A DNA stretch of 64,000 bases. It comes from Holothuria scabra (taxonomy: Eukaryota > Echinodermata > Holothuroidea > Aspidochirotida > Holothuriidae). The DNA lies in the NCBI GenBank assembly GCA_037179385.1, contig CM074187.1, positions 49,820,879 to 49,884,878 on the forward strand, read 5' to 3'. The translations under genes and the position numbers were made by a program. The notes beneath the pieces were generated by a model. That model saw nothing but the letters and a program-made list of their open reading frames with translations, was not told the origin of the DNA and did no database searches. Each line of letters begins with the position of its first letter. Position 1 is the stretch's first letter. Of this stretch, positions 32,609 through 45,755 are shown piece after piece.

Positions 32609-35600
32609 AACCACCTCACTACCTCTGCACAAATCATTTGTCTGCATTTGTGTTGGTATAAGTTACAACGCTATGCTTATCTCAATGAAGGCATGATTTT
32701 CTGTGACATTACTGATTGCAATGTACAACGCCTGAATGATGTCCTGTTTCTCCAGTGTGTAATTCATTTAAATGAGATTAAATACTTTTGAAAATATTGC
32801 TGTGACTGGAAGGGCAACACTTTAATAGAAACCTATCCTTATGTATTCCTTACTCCAATTCTTAGAAAGTTGTTCAAATAAATGCCTTTATTAATGACTT
32901 TTTTGAGTTTTTAGTCAGAATACTGTGGTCAAAGGTGGTAAAGCTGTAGTTATTACAGGTAATTGTTTCATTGTTACAGGATCATGAGAATAAAGTATTT
33001 CTTGTACAACCAAGTACACATGCCCTTTTCAAAAATATGGAGTTTTCTCCCAATCAGTCAAATAATTAATTAAAGAGATACTGGTTATATAGCATGACAA
33101 TTACTGACAAGGGGAGGGGTGATTTAGGTTATTTAGTCAATCTTGGAACTTTCTGAACTACTAGCTCTTGTGGACTCTGGCTCAGATCTAGACAATAATG
33201 ACTGATCTGGTTCTTGTAGAAATATTCTTCTTTGGATTATCGTCTTTGTTCCTGTAAGCTTGGAAGAATAGGGAACATCTGCACTCGACTTTCCCACAAA
33301 CTGAGGAAAGAGTAGTGCTGTATTACTCAAATAATATTTTTAACAATTTTTAGGAAGTAAATGATTCATTATGACCTTCTCTTTTTCTTTTATTTTTTTT
33401 CTGGAATACTTTCATATCTTGTTTCAATTTGTAGTGAAGTCTGTTCCTCGTTGCAGAATCACCCTTTCTAATGTGTGTCATTATCACTTGAATAATTCGA
33501 TGACTTGATACATAGATTTCATTCTTTCAGTACATCTTTAGTGATTAAATCATTTCCTCTCAAATAGAAAACCTTCTAGCTAATAATTGCTAGATGAATA
33601 TCATTTTAGCTGTCTCATGGTATGAAGTGGCGCACAGTTCAGCGTTATTTTTCTAGGTGAAAAGAAAAGGGGGAAAAAAATCAAAGTGCAAATAATTCTC
33701 CAGGTGTGAATGAAACACAAGTGTTCATATACGCTGTATTTTGTATTGTTGAAATTGTGTCTGAGAATACTCTTTTAGGTGGGAACTATTTATTCATATT
33801 GAAATAAATCTGACTGTGAAATCTGAAACCATGCTAACATAAAACCTGGTGCAAGCCTGTACATACCACTCATTTTAAACTGGTTTTGTTTTGTTATTTC
33901 TATTGTATTGAATTTTATTGGGATAGTAATAACATGTACATGTATTATTAAAATAGTCTAAGTGAAAGCAGAATATTTTTGAGTTTACTTGAATTTTGGT
34001 CTTGGAGAGCAAAAGAAAAGGAAGATTGTTACAATTATTTGGAAAGGAGGTTGGGGGAGGAAGGGAGGGGGTGGGGGAGGTGAGGGATTGATGAAAGGTT
34101 AACATTGTTCTATTGCAATGAGTTAAGTGCAAGTTTAAGTTTTTTCCATTGTGGGGAAGAGGGGAGGGGGAGAAGGGATGAAATAGACAATTTTTGTGAG
34201 AGTTTGGTTCACCAACAAGTTGGTCTGCACATATTTCATGTAAATAATTCAGCATAAGTCTACAGTAGGCTTGTACTTTGTCAATTCAAATAAACTGTCA
34301 GCAATTGGACCAGATGTGTATTTACCTATTCGATGGTGTATCCCTTACAAGTGTTGTTATTCCCTTCATAGAATTTTATCTTTGTGGCAAACTTAAAGGA
34401 AAATGTAATTTATGTAAAACATCCTAATTAGCTCTCCATTAGTAAATCCACATAAAATGTTTGGCAAGTTAGATTACATAATGACAAGAAAAAACAATAA
34501 CATGCTGAAAAATGTGGTACTTTAAGTGTCTACTGTATGTACACCTATATCAGGCAGACATGAACTACTGTAGTCTCATATTATGTTCTTTCCTGGGGGC
34601 CTTGGGTTGCAGAATATGCCAGAGACTTTTAATCTGTTTATTTATTTGTTCATTTTTGAGCCATGTATACCACAAGTTGTTCAGCAGCAAAACTTTTCAG
34701 GAAATTTTGCAGGTTGTTCCTTATCTTCCAACGTTAAGGCTCATTTAACCTTCCCTTCTCCAGAAGAAAGATTTGTTCTGAAATCACTTAATAACTTAAT
34801 TCTCTAGTAGATAAATGCAACTTGGTCCATGTTCTTCATGTATTTGTAGACTCTCCATAACATCTGTTTCCCTTTCCAACTACAGTATATGGCATTTGAG
34901 ACGGTGGGGAACATGTCAGTAGGCACTTTGAAATGCTCCTCAAGTGATTGATAAACTATATGTGTAGATTTAGGAGTAGTAAATTAAAAGATTGTACAAG
35001 ATCTAAAGTGCTTGCTGCTGCTGTCCCAAAGCTCCTTGGATATTCAATCAATCCCTGTGACACATTTAACTCTGAGAAACAGCCTCTCACTGAAAAGAAA
35101 CACAGCTGAATCAGTTTACCAATATCACCTATCTATCTCTATAAGTCATAAGCTTTCAAAATTATTCCAGTTTCCAGCCAGAAGAACTTTTGTAATAAAT
35201 TTGGAGGGAACAATTATGCCGCACAGTGCTGTTTACAGATTTCTTTTACTTGGACATTGTCAACGGTGCAGATTTTAGCTGACCTTTTCTAATCTTGAAT
35301 TCCTTGGTAATGCTAGCAGGCTTGTCTCATGAACAACAGTAAAGAAATCTATAGATAACCATTACACAGAACAGTGTAGGTAGCGAGGAATTCTGACCAA
35401 TTATATTGAACTGAACCAAAAAAGATCAAGAGGTGTCCATTTAATATGAGACACTGTACACAGAGAATGAGAGATGGTGAATCATATCAAATTCTCAAAT
35501 GCTTCAACTACCTTCAGATAGAAACTTCCTTTCCCAGCAAACCTTTCTTCCGGCCAGGAGGAGAATGGCAGAATGGTAAAATTATAAACAATATTGAAGT

Positions 35601-35920
35601 GTCTGACAGACAGGGTAGGTAGTTTGGATTTTAAGAGAGCAAGGAAAAAGTATGAAGACAAATTCAATATCTGTGTATGTCTATGGCCAAAGTAGACATT
35701 TGGTGGTGTGTGCAGGGTTCAAAGGCTGATAACCAATAAAACAGGCAGTGGTAGACAAAGGATTGTGAGCTTGAGTGTTTGACTAAAATTATCCTGAAGG
35801 GCTTTGTTTGAGCTAATTTTATGTTTGGTAGAGCTATGGTTTACTGTACATGATATTGTACCTATTAACCCTGAATTTATTGGTTTATGTGTACAAGGAA
35901 GAATTTAGGCAATTGGTAAA

Positions 35921-36290
35921 CAGGGCTCAATTTTCGTGGTTGTCCGATTGTCCGGGACAACTAAAAAACCGTACGGACAACCAAAAGTTGGAAGTTGGTT
36001 GTCCAATGGACAACCATTTTTCTCTCACAATGGACTATATTCAAGCAGCTTGCTTTTTTGTTGTTTCAACTTTTTTCATCATACAGTTTGAGACTTTTGA
36101 GTGTTTTTGTTTTGCAAAAATCATATCTTTTTATTCTTTGAGACCAATAATACGTAAACCCAATTACAGTTTTGTACTGTAATTGTGCGCAAAAATGTTT
36201 TGGACAACCAAATTTTGTGCCAGACAGCTAAAAATACTGAAATGGTTGCCCGAAGGACAACCATAAATTTTTCTGAAAATCGAGGCCTGG
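35921..36290. mobile_element. GGTTGTCC-module inverted-repeat element
   Basis: Left end CAGGGCTCAATTTTCGTGGT and right end AAAATCGAGGCCTG are imperfect complements. GTAAA occurs directly outside each end (possible 5-bp target duplication). GGTTGTCC or GGACAACC occurs at least six times in both orientations, near 35938, 35975, 35998, 36008, 36192 and 36255, with variants. The 110-codon ORF across it is incidental. Confidence 0.65.
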
Positions 36291-36692
36291 TAAATCATTG
36301 CTAGCTTCATTAACATGCACTGAGCTGCATAGTTTCTGTTACATGAATAGTTCAGTGAATTTCCTTTGAGTAAGACTGTGGCATGTACATCCTTACACAA
36401 ATTGAAGAATTTAGTTCCTAACTTTATAAAACTTAAGCAAGTTTTTTCAATTTGTTTGTTTATAATTGCTAGTGGCTTGTGGTGATGATCCTCTGTCCAA
36501 AGAGTAAAATTGTTCATCCATCACTTTTTAAAGTTAGAATATAACCTATGAAAAGATTTGAAGTTATTGCACTGGCTGGTTGGAATAACCAAATTTTCCT
36601 CCTTGACAGCTAAGTCAGTGGTTTCAGCACCAACTTATCTCTAGTTTCATTTATCTTGTTCTAATACTTAGCTGGTCCAATCCTTAATTATC

Positions 36693-36957
36693 TTAAAGGG
36701 GAAAAGCAGTCGACCTCAAATGTTGTTTTAACACAGCAGCTAAATCTCACAATTTTCCTCATAGCTCTCTTTAGAGTATCTTTTACAATATTTTAGGACT
36801 CCAGTGCTGCCTATTAAAGGTAAACAAAGCAATAACCTCTTGTAATTTTCACATTTCAGGAGAAAAATATTGTCACATGACTCACAAGAGCCAGTTGTGA
36901 AATATGACAGTTTGACTACACCAGTTCCAGTTGGGGCAGACTGCTCTTGCCCCTTAA
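36693..36957 (-). mobile_element. MITE-B copy 3 (inverted)
   Basis: TTAA at 36693-36696 and 36954-36957. Left end AAGGGGAAAAGCAGTCGACC, right end GGGGCAGACTGCTCTTGCCC. The interior TAAATCTCACAATTTTCCTC is the inverse of GAAAATTGTGAGATTAA in copy 2. Confidence 0.8.
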
Positions 36958-39900
36958 CCATTTTTTAGCAGTTGGTAAAATTTGCATTTACTATAAATTC
37001 TGTTTTTGGAATGTCAGGTGTAAGTAATTAGCCTGTGATACTGTTTCCATTAATTTTTGATTGGCCAGCAAAAATATTTTACAGAAGAAGTAAAATTGGT
37101 GAAAAAGTGAGGAACAAAAGTACCAGAGATGTTTTGAAAACTTCCTGTACAGACAGAAAAAAAAAGTTCCCTTAGCCTCAGTAATTTCCACTTTCCACTG
37201 TTTTCACTCTGTATTTATGCAATGAATGGGACATTAATGCTTTATTACTACATAATGACCTTTGTGCAGCTCATTATGCCCAACCTTGCTAAATGTTGAC
37301 TAATATGAATTCATGACAATTCATATACACGCAGTTGTGATTCTTCTCTATCTTGCGATAGATAAAGAAATTACCAGTTGAGAGTACAAAACTTGACAGT
37401 TTGATAGTTGGCTATGCTGTGTTTCTCCTCAAGTGACAAGTGTGTGTACGCAGAAGGTCCTTTGTGCTCTGAGACGGGGTGACACAGAGACTTTTGAATC
37501 ATATTTTTACTGGATGGGTGAACAAAGAGATAGAAAAATTTGTGCAAATAGGAAAGAGAGAAATGTGGTTTCAATAAAAAAAGGAAGGTCACACTTAGTA
37601 CTATAATGAAGAATGAAATAGAATTACTGCATGTGTAGCTCTGAAAAACATACCATCTGTGTATTATATGTACTCCCCTTAGACACTAAATGAACTGTAA
37701 GTATTTTTATTGTGCAAACTGCCAGCAGTTAAATACATGAATATTTTTCCTGTACATGGTAGTTAAAATAGTATGTGTGGTTGGTAATTTGGTATTAGTG
37801 TGAAAGAAATACCTGTAAAAATAATAAAAGTAAAGTTTGGAGGGCATTTTCATCAGGCTTTAAATTTCATAATTTGAAAATTGATGGGGTAAATTTGGAG
37901 TCGGAGGAAATAAATTTGGAGTTAGGTTTTGTGGCAGACACTGAAGTAGCAAATAATGCGCAACACTTCAGATTTGTCCTTTAGGGTTTAATACACTTTG
38001 TGCTTATTTTTTTTTTGTTTTTTTTATTTGAGGATTATAGGTGTGTCAATTTGCAAATAGGTAAAAATTTCCTTGTCAATTAGACACTACAGTGCCAATG
38101 AACTTATATATTTAAGTGCCTTTCCTGCATATCCATGACAAGGCAACAGCTACTAACTACATGTAGTTTATACTTGTATTCACATTTTGCTACCTTACTG
38201 TTTTTAGGACATTATACACATGATATGAGAGAAAGAAGAGTGTTAACGCTAGGCTTTTATTTACATGTAGTTCCCCTTCTAACCTGCAAGTCCATCTGGC
38301 CCAAAAATTTGGTCTTGTTTAAATTATTTAGTTTTCAATTTGTTCTGATTTTGTTCACTGATTGTGCTGCTTATTTAGGTCACCTTTGATTGTATACAGA
38401 GCCTTCAATTTGGCTGTCTTAACCTTTGTCCATGCATACATCACGCAGGCGAAGAATTAGCATTTCATTTATTAAGAAAACCTTTGTTGTTAGGCAAGTA
38501 AGCCAATCAAGTGTCTTTGAAACAAATGTATACAATTGTTGAAATAACTAGCATGTTATCCATGAAATTTTCAAACTCATTTCTGCCTTGAGTAAATTGA
38601 AATTCAGCTTACTATTCACTGTACGACAATGTAAGAAAGTCAGACAAGAATGATCAATATGATATTAGTAGAAAAATAGTAATCCCCAGATTGGGCTTTA
38701 TTCATACACTTAGTGATTTTATAACAGGCAGACAGATCACTGTACTATAGTATTATATAAGCAACCTCTATGTAAGGACACAGCTTTCAGGAAATCCGAT
38801 GTAAATGTAACAAACTCTGTGTCTGCGATTGTGTGTTTCAAAGCTTGCCAGGTCATGAAAACTGTTTCTAACAGGTTATCAAATTTTTCCTAGGAAGTGT
38901 AAATTATGTCTGCTTTTGTTCATATATATAAGGTTGGGAATGGTTTTGCTATTTTTAATCTGTGTACACTGTGGCTGCATTTACTGTACATTACTGAATA
39001 GGTTAATATTACATACTTAGACACAAACAGTGTAAAGCTGTGTTTAGGTATGACCACTTACTTGGGTACAGTATTTTGTATTGTTGACTTTGGTTGGGTG
39101 TGAAGTATATTGTTTACTTTAAACTGAATACTGTACATGTACACTAAAGTACTGTTATGCCAGCTTGTTTAGACTGTGTGCAAAGAAAAAGAAGATGGCC
39201 TCTTTTTGCAATAACCTATAATTATCTTGAAATCTAGTACATGAGAAGTCTTTTCCACAAATCAAGTTTACACTTCATAAACTGTTCAGGTCATAGTTGC
39301 TTAGTTTTTGACATGCACTGAAAACTTGTTTATGGTGGCTTGGGTAGAATTGCTCCTTACAACTGGGAGTTTATTAATTCTAAATTTGCAGTGAAAAATT
39401 CCAGCCTGGCCTCTTTCCTTCAAAATGTAGAATTGACTTTATGTAGCTGTTGTTGTAGAACCACAGCATACAAAACTTTTGTATGAGTTGGTGGTTACTA
39501 TTTTGGTCTTTATTAACCAGTTCTCCTTGACCTAATGCAGGATTATTTAAAGTTGCAGAAACTTCAGCTTGAGTTCTGTCTGAACCTTTGAAAAATGCAA
39601 ACATGGTATCTTCACTGCCAGCTGAGCCAGTGTCCTTATGACATGATCTTTCATTCTTCATAAGTACCAGGTCGACGCCAGATTTCAGCCAAGATTTGCA
39701 TGGCCAGGTATTTTCTTAGGTGCTTTCCCAAGTTAACTTATTACAGGTCCCCATGCATCTTCAATCACCCTAGCTGCCAAACCAACTATCACACATGTAT
39801 GTGAATAACAGGTGAATAGACCTACAGGTGAACTCTCAGAAATTACCCAGACCTATGCCCTTCATTCTTTTACCCTTGATTCCTTTTTCAAGTTTGTTAA

Positions 39901-40827
39901 ATTGAAAATACATATTGAGCAGAACAGCATTGGTTTAAATTCTCTTCGTCATTTTAATATCTACGTAGGTTCACCCTCTCTTGCAACTTCAGTATTAAGT
40001 TGTGTGAAGCTTGCTTACAACCCCACTAAAGGTTTTGTCTTAATTCATTTGTAGTCCTTTTACTATTTTACCTAAAAAAAGACAACTTTCTTACACTTTT
40101 CTCCTCTTGTTTATTAAACTAACTTGGGATTTGCTGTTCAAAAGAGAAGTTTTTAGTTGGATTTCACTAAGTTCCAATCTCAGGATAAAAGCCTATAAGT
40201 TGGCATTCTATTTTACACCATAACCTGTTAAGAACTTTTGTAGCCTTCATCTCCATTCACTTAATAAATTTGCCAGGGAACATGTAAGTTTTGTCTTTTA
40301 AAAACTTGATTTTTTGGGAAAAAAGATTGAGACTTTTTGTGTTCCACCCATAGCCTACTAAGTTGATACCATAATCTTCATTTGTAGTCACTTTATAAAT
40401 TTCCCAGTGAAGCTTGCAACTTTGTCTTTTAAAAACTTGATTTCTTTGGCATGTTAAAAATTAAATTGAACTTAAATTGTTGTTGGCAAAACTTTCCATG
40501 GATTTATGATAAGTGATGTACCATTTCAGGAAATTGAAAGTGGCACCACATGGTACTGCATACAGGCTAACCTGTAAATATTTGTAATAGAATGTCAGCT
40601 CATAGCACTAAAATTACAGCTGTCAGCCAGACCCTACCAAACAACTGCTTGGAAAATGAATAAAACATGCTGGTGTTTCATAAGTTCATATCTCTTTGTT
40701 GGGAGTACAGCGATGTCAGTTATATAATGAGATACATGCATGACACATCCATTACTTGTATGCAGTATGTTGTTGTCATGTTGCGTGTACAGTACTCAAT
40801 GCGTTGTATACAAATTTATAGGTAGTT

Positions 40828-41026
40828 CAGAGGTGCCAACTCTCCCTGATTCTCAGGGAGGCTCCCTGAAAATTCAAGGATTTTTATCCATTCCAACTAG
40901 CAAATATGACAATCTCCCTGATTCAAGAAAGTTTTGCCTCCATTGAGTTGCATGTAATTATAAAACATCTCCCTGATTCCTGTGTGAAACGTCCCTGATT
41001 TCTGGATGTAAATGTTGGCATCTCTG
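40828..41026. mobile_element. Short inverted-repeat element with CAGAGRTGCCAAC ends
   Basis: CAGAGGTGCCAAC at 40828-40840 and GTTGGCATCTCTG at 41014-41026 are complements with one difference. CTCCCTGATT or a close variant recurs four times inside. Ends starting CAG and ending CTG recall hAT elements, but no clean 8-bp duplication is present. Confidence 0.55.
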
Positions 41027-41045
41027 CTAGTTATATGTATTCGGA

Positions 41046-41319
41046 GACAGTTCCAATTCTCCGAACCATCTGCTTGTAGCCCCTCCCACAACTGTCAAAA
41101 AACTTATCCTTATCCAGACAGTCCTATTATATTACTTCAGGGCATACCTTGGTAAGTATACCAGCTAGCCTTGATGTGTAATCAAAACACTGTCAGTGCA
41201 TTCATTTGTCATATCAGCTACTCAACAATTTGATGTCAATCAAAGAGCTGTGCTTGTTGAGAATTTATGCAGACAACCAGTAAAAATTTTAGTTTGGGTT
41301 GAAGAGAGACTGCCTTTAA
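41046..41319 (-). mobile_element. MITE-A copy 7
   Basis: CAGTTCCAATTCTCCGAACC at the left, CCCCTCCCACAACTGTC, GTGTAATCAAAACACTGTCA, and the right end TTTTAGTTTGGGTTGAAGAG. TTAA at 41316-41319. The left terminus is eroded. Inverted relative to copies 2 and 3. Confidence 0.75.
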
Positions 41320-42359
41320 ATATGTGTACTGACATTGTTCTCTGGTCTTTGGTAATTGGCTGCAGTGTAAACAACGTTAACCTGAACTTAATCACACATG
41401 TAATTTATACATTACTTTTCATTCATGTAGTTGGGAGAACAATGAACAGTTAGTGCGATCCATTGTTCCTCAGTATGTTATCTGTGTACACTATGTTTGC
41501 AGTCAATGTAATGTTACAGTATAATGAAAGGTCTGTGCCAAACAAATTAAATTTTAAGTAATTACAATGGACATAATGACTCATCAACTAATCCATGATT
41601 CGACCAACATTTTGTGACAAATGGTGCAATGGTTTCCATTTTATAGATCTGAATGTTTTTGTGGTGCTTTAAAGGAGAAACAAACAATTTCTACAGAAGC
41701 TGTAAAAATTAACAGCTGTCTGATTATACATAGCTACCACATTAACATGGTGAGAACTTTATAGTGTGAGTTGCTGATTTCAAATATTTTCATAATCTGA
41801 TATCATGATATGGATTGTCATCATATCTGTACACAGATAGAAAAGGCTATTCATTAAAAATTAAGGAAATATGACAGAGCAGTGTGATTAAATGTCTTGC
41901 ATTACTCCTCCTCCCCCCACCCAAATAAAAAGGAATTTATGAAAAGGTTAACAGTTTCTGCCACAATTGTTAAAACAGGCATGGTGATGGTCTTGAACGT
42001 ACCACAGAGAGGCTTCTCAAAATGGGGCATAGGGTATTATTTCTCACCCACTGGTGACATTTTGATTCCAGTACTTGGTGTCAAATGTCTCCCACTGAAC
42101 AGTTTAAGGCTGAGTTGGTTGGCAAAGTCATGAAACGGGTACCCATGCTTGTTACCTGTTAGTAACAGATACTCCAAGCTTGAGATCAACTTTGAAAAAT
42201 TTTGCAGGAGGAGAAAGGTCTGTTTGACAGTGTGTTATGTTTTGATGCATGGGAGATGGAGAGGGATCATCCTTTATTAGTTCTAGATATCTGTTTCGTT
42301 GACTAACAGGTAGCCTGTTTTTTTTTTTTTTTTCATTTTAGCTTCAAATATACTGTACC

Positions 42360-42662
42360 TTAAAGGCTTGATCCTCTCACCCCAATCAGTTAAAGAATTG
42401 TTCACCTAACCTACAGTATACTTAAGGCCCTCCTTCAACTGTTTAAAATTCATTCTCATCCAGACACAATTTCAGTTTACTTTTTCAGTGCGAGTATACA
42501 AGACTCCAATGTGTAATCAAAACACACTCAGTACTGTACAGGCTGTGTAATATGAGCTATGATACTTTGCATTGTTTGAACTAGTTGTCAATCAAAGAGC
42601 TGAGCCAATTGAGAATTTCTGTAAACCACTACAAAAATTGTAGCTTGGGGTGAGAGCTCAAA
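42360..42662 (-). mobile_element. MITE-A copy 8, about 100 bp upstream of the start-codon exon
   Basis: TTAA at 42360, then AGGCTTGATCCTCTCACCCC. The right end AATTGTAGCTTGGGGTGAGA lies near 42660. Its right edge is about 100 bp before the splice acceptor at 42761, so it sits close to or over the branch-point region. Confidence 0.8.
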
Positions 42663-42761
42663 TGTTCAGTTGGATTCCTCAGGCTAAGTAGCAATATGGT
42701 CTTTCAAACATATTTCCCATTTCACAACCTGAAAAAATAAAATTCTTCTTTTCTTCCTCAG

Positions 42762-42847
42762 AATGGACTCTGGTGAAGGTTCATCGAGTAAGAGTCCGTT
42801 GACGTCCGCCGCAGGTAGCATAGACTCATCAGCCACATCCCTTCTCA
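42762..42847 (+). CDS. BAZ2B-like: BAZ2-like protein, exon with start codon
   Basis: The acceptor is a long pyrimidine tract ending CCTCAG at 42761. ATG is at 42763-42765 with G at +4. The donor is CTCA|GTAAGTAT after 42847. It encodes 28 residues plus one base (phase 1), starting MDSGEGSSSKSPLTSAA and rich in Ser. Vertebrate BAZ2B starts with a similar Met-acidic-Ser-Gly-Glu, Ser-rich segment. Five CpGs lie in the first 60 coding bases, within an otherwise CpG-starved region, consistent with selection on the codons. BAZ2 proteins are large nuclear chromatin factors pairing with ISWI-type remodelers; none of their diagnostic domains falls in this exon. A non-coding exon must lie upstream. The identity depends on the next exon; alone this exon would be anonymous. 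Confidence 0.7.
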
Positions 42848-44486
42848 GTAAGTATACCATATGGTGAACCATGTAGGTACAGTATCACTAAAAATGAAAT
42901 CCTGTCATAACATTAATTTAAAGAGAAAATGTTCAAGTCAGGTGATTTCAACTAGGATGGTCAGTGGTATATAGCCATACTTCTATTAAAATAAGAGAGC
43001 AAAAGTTTCATCAACTGGATGCATGTCAGAGAACAATTGTAGTTTTAAACAAAGCTTCAAAAGTGGCAACCTGTGAGGCTTTCCTGGTATGAGGTGATTT
43101 GGAACCACTTTTTTGGAATGTATTCTTTTGTTTTAATTAACAAAGAGAGTTCATTGTTTGTGAACTCTTTGGTGTTTTCTTTTATGGCATGGTAACCTCT
43201 GTTTTAATTCCTTGACTACCGACCTCTGTACATCAATTGCCTTTGACAAACAGCTTCAAACAATTTTTATGCCATTGACAGAAGCTTTCCAAATTTTTGT
43301 GAGTTTAGTGACAATTAGGGGTCAGATAAATGTCTGTATATTAACTACAGGTGAATCATTGTAATATTACTCATCTTCCTGCCAATATGTTAACCAAACC
43401 CAAATCTGTGAATGGTAAAATTTCTGATCGTACCAGTTCAGACTCATTTAGGCCTTTTTTGCCTCAGCTGTATACATGGTGTTGTACAGTAATATATCCA
43501 AGTCTATTTCAATTCTCACCTGCCTCCTCTCACCCTATGTATACCATACTCCATTAAGGGAGGCAAATAACAGGAATGCTGCTGATAGAAGGTAGGTATC
43601 ATCTCTCACATACTCCCAAACCAGGGAGTTTTGTGAAATTTGTATTTTACAGCAAGTGGTACAAAAATTGAGGTGACTGTATAATATGTGAGAGTTCACT
43701 CCTTCAAAGCTAGTGTTCTGTTTAGTAAACAGCCTTAGCATAATTGTCAAATAGAAAAAAAAATATGGTTAAATAAATGCAAAAGAAGATTCCTTGGTCT
43801 GATGTAACTACTGCACATTTTATTCATACTTAAAATGGTTTTAAATGAATCCTAGCATTGCCTTGGTCCAGGAGCAGTATGTTTTGGTTTTAGTTTCCAG
43901 TGAAATTGCCTCAGGACTTTAATGGAAAGATTCGAAAAATGGAGACCAATATTTGTGACCTTTACCCTTAATTTGAAACAGATGAAAAGAAAGAGCCAAC
44001 TTAGTAGTGCTGGAATTCATGTACAGTAGAATTGGGATCCTCTCTTTCACACTGCTGCACACCAACTCACAGTTACAGTATTAACAAATAAACACACACA
44101 GCATACTGTACTAATGTATTTACATCCTTTTATCAATTTGAAGGAAAGTTTTCATAAAGAAGTGAAGCCTGTTGTCAGTGTTGTTCAAACTATGTTATAT
44201 ACGTATGACTTTCAACAGTAGTAGCAGACAGAGCTTCAACTCATTTCCTTATAATGATTAATATAAAAATTTAAACAATTTTAATCCTTCTTTCAATATT
44301 CAAAAGACTGTTACAATGTAAGGGTATACATGCCCTCTGCCTATTTGTTCGAGCAAGTGGTTGGAGTTATTTATAAAAGAATTAATGAAAACATCAATTG
44401 GTTAGGAGTCCTTGTTCATCATCAAGCAGGATATAAATATGTACTGTCGGGACAAACTATAGGGCTACTGAATTAGTGGCACAGCA

Positions 44487-44503
44487 AAAAAAAAAAAAAA
44501 AAG
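44487..44503 (+). repeat. Poly(A) run
   Basis: About 17 consecutive A followed by GGGGGG. It could be the tail of a decayed retroposon, but nothing recognisable precedes it. Confidence 0.6.
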
Positions 44504-44849
44504 GGGGGAACTGTTTGAAGGGTTACTAGATGTCAGGATTTACCCAGACATGTCCTCCTTTCACTGGTTCATGATGACATCTGGGTGACTACTATTAAAA
44601 TTGCCCAGGATGTCAGGATTTCATGTTCTCATATGATTTTACATGACTTTTCCTGATTTTGCTAAAAGTACTGCACCATTTTACCTCTAGGCATCCTTTA
44701 AAACTGAACAAATTTCTAAAGGAGATGGTCCCCTTAGAGCCCTCCTCAGACCAGCACTGATCCCTCTGTTCCTTTCCAAAAAACAAACGGTAACCATTTT
44801 GTTTCAGTGAGGAGAGGGCCGCTTCACCATTTTACAGGGAATTATCATA

Positions 44850-44988
44850 CATTTTTCTATACTCACCTTGAAGCAATAAACTGAGATTGTGTATGGATGA
44901 GGATGAATTTCAGACAATTGTGGGAGGGGCTTCAGTGAGAAGGTTAGGAGAATTGGTACTGTGTGGGGTGAGAGAACTGGGCCTTTAA
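44850..44988 (+). mobile_element. MITE-A copy 9, right half only
   Basis: Begins at CATTTTTCTATACTCACCTT (inside the element) and runs to TGTGTGGGGTGAGAGAACTG, GGCC and TTAA at 44985-44988. The left half is missing. Confidence 0.8.
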
Positions 44989-45286
44989 AGGTCCAATTTT
45001 CTCACCCCAAGCAGTACCAATTCTCCCTACCTTCTTACTTAAGCCTCTATCACAATTGTCTGAAATTCATCCTCATCCAGAAATAATCTCAGTTTATTGC
45101 TTTAGGGTGAGTACAAAATAGCTCAATATGTATAATCAAAACACTCTCAGTACAGATCATGCTGTTTATAAGCTTTTGTACTCTGCATTGTTTGAATGAG
45201 CTGTCAATCAAAGAGATGAGCCAATTGAGAGTTTCAGTAAACTCCTACAAGAACTGTAGTTAGAGGTGAGAGAATTGGTCCTTTAA
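44985..45286 (-). mobile_element. MITE-A copy 10, abutting copy 9
   Basis: Shares the TTAA at 44985-44988 with copy 9, then AGGTCCAATTTTCTCACCCC. The right end GTAGTTAGAGGTGAGAGAAT is followed by TTAA at 45283-45286. Full length and in the opposite orientation to copy 9, so the two form a head-on pair. Confidence 0.85.
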
Positions 45287-45755
45287 TGAATGCCTCAATA
45301 AGAAAATCACTTGACTGCATATACTGTAGCATTCATCTGTAGATCTATACTAGGATTGTATGATGAATAAATTGTTTTGTTTTTTCTTCCATTCGTTTAA
45401 ATATGTTATTAGGCCACATACAGTATGACCTAAACTGATATCATGTGTGTATCATTCATGTATTAGTCACTACACTTGTACAGTAATGCACATGTATTCT
45501 TTGTAATTTTAATGACCATTCAGTGAAGTGTCTCATCAGTATACAGTCATTTTGACATGCATAAGAATAAATTAAGCAGCTGGCTAAGTTGGGTCTACTG
45601 TGGGAATGTTGGTGTCTGTCTCTACTTAGTAATATTTGGTATTCCTCATGTTTGTGTGATATATGAACAGGTACTCTTTGAGTTTTGATTTTCCATGTTT
45701 GCTATAGATCACAGTCCTCAGTGAGGACAAAGTGGACAGTGTTCTTTGATTAATC

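Larger units (their letters stand above)
20798..42761 (+). other. Candidate first intron (about 22 kb)
   Basis: Between the candidate donor and the acceptor TCTTCTTTTCTTCCTCAG ending at 42761. From about 22.7 kb on, CpG is nearly absent. It contains the hAT-like element, three MITE-B, MITE-C, several MITE-A and the GGTTGTCC element. Apart from listed repeats I see nothing recognisable in 22.7-25.5, 27.4-29.7, 32.6-35.9 and 37.0-40.8 kb. Confidence 0.4.

Noticed and set aside
33800..34260. 126-codon minus-strand ORF rich in Ser/Pro/Asn
   Set aside because: Composition follows AG-rich low-complexity DNA on the plus strand (GGAGGAAGGGAGGGGGTGGG). No domain or splice evidence.
35850..36182. 110-codon ORF
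   Set aside because: Lies across the edge of the GGTTGTCC element. The sequence is hydrophobic and low-complexity, with no homologous feel.
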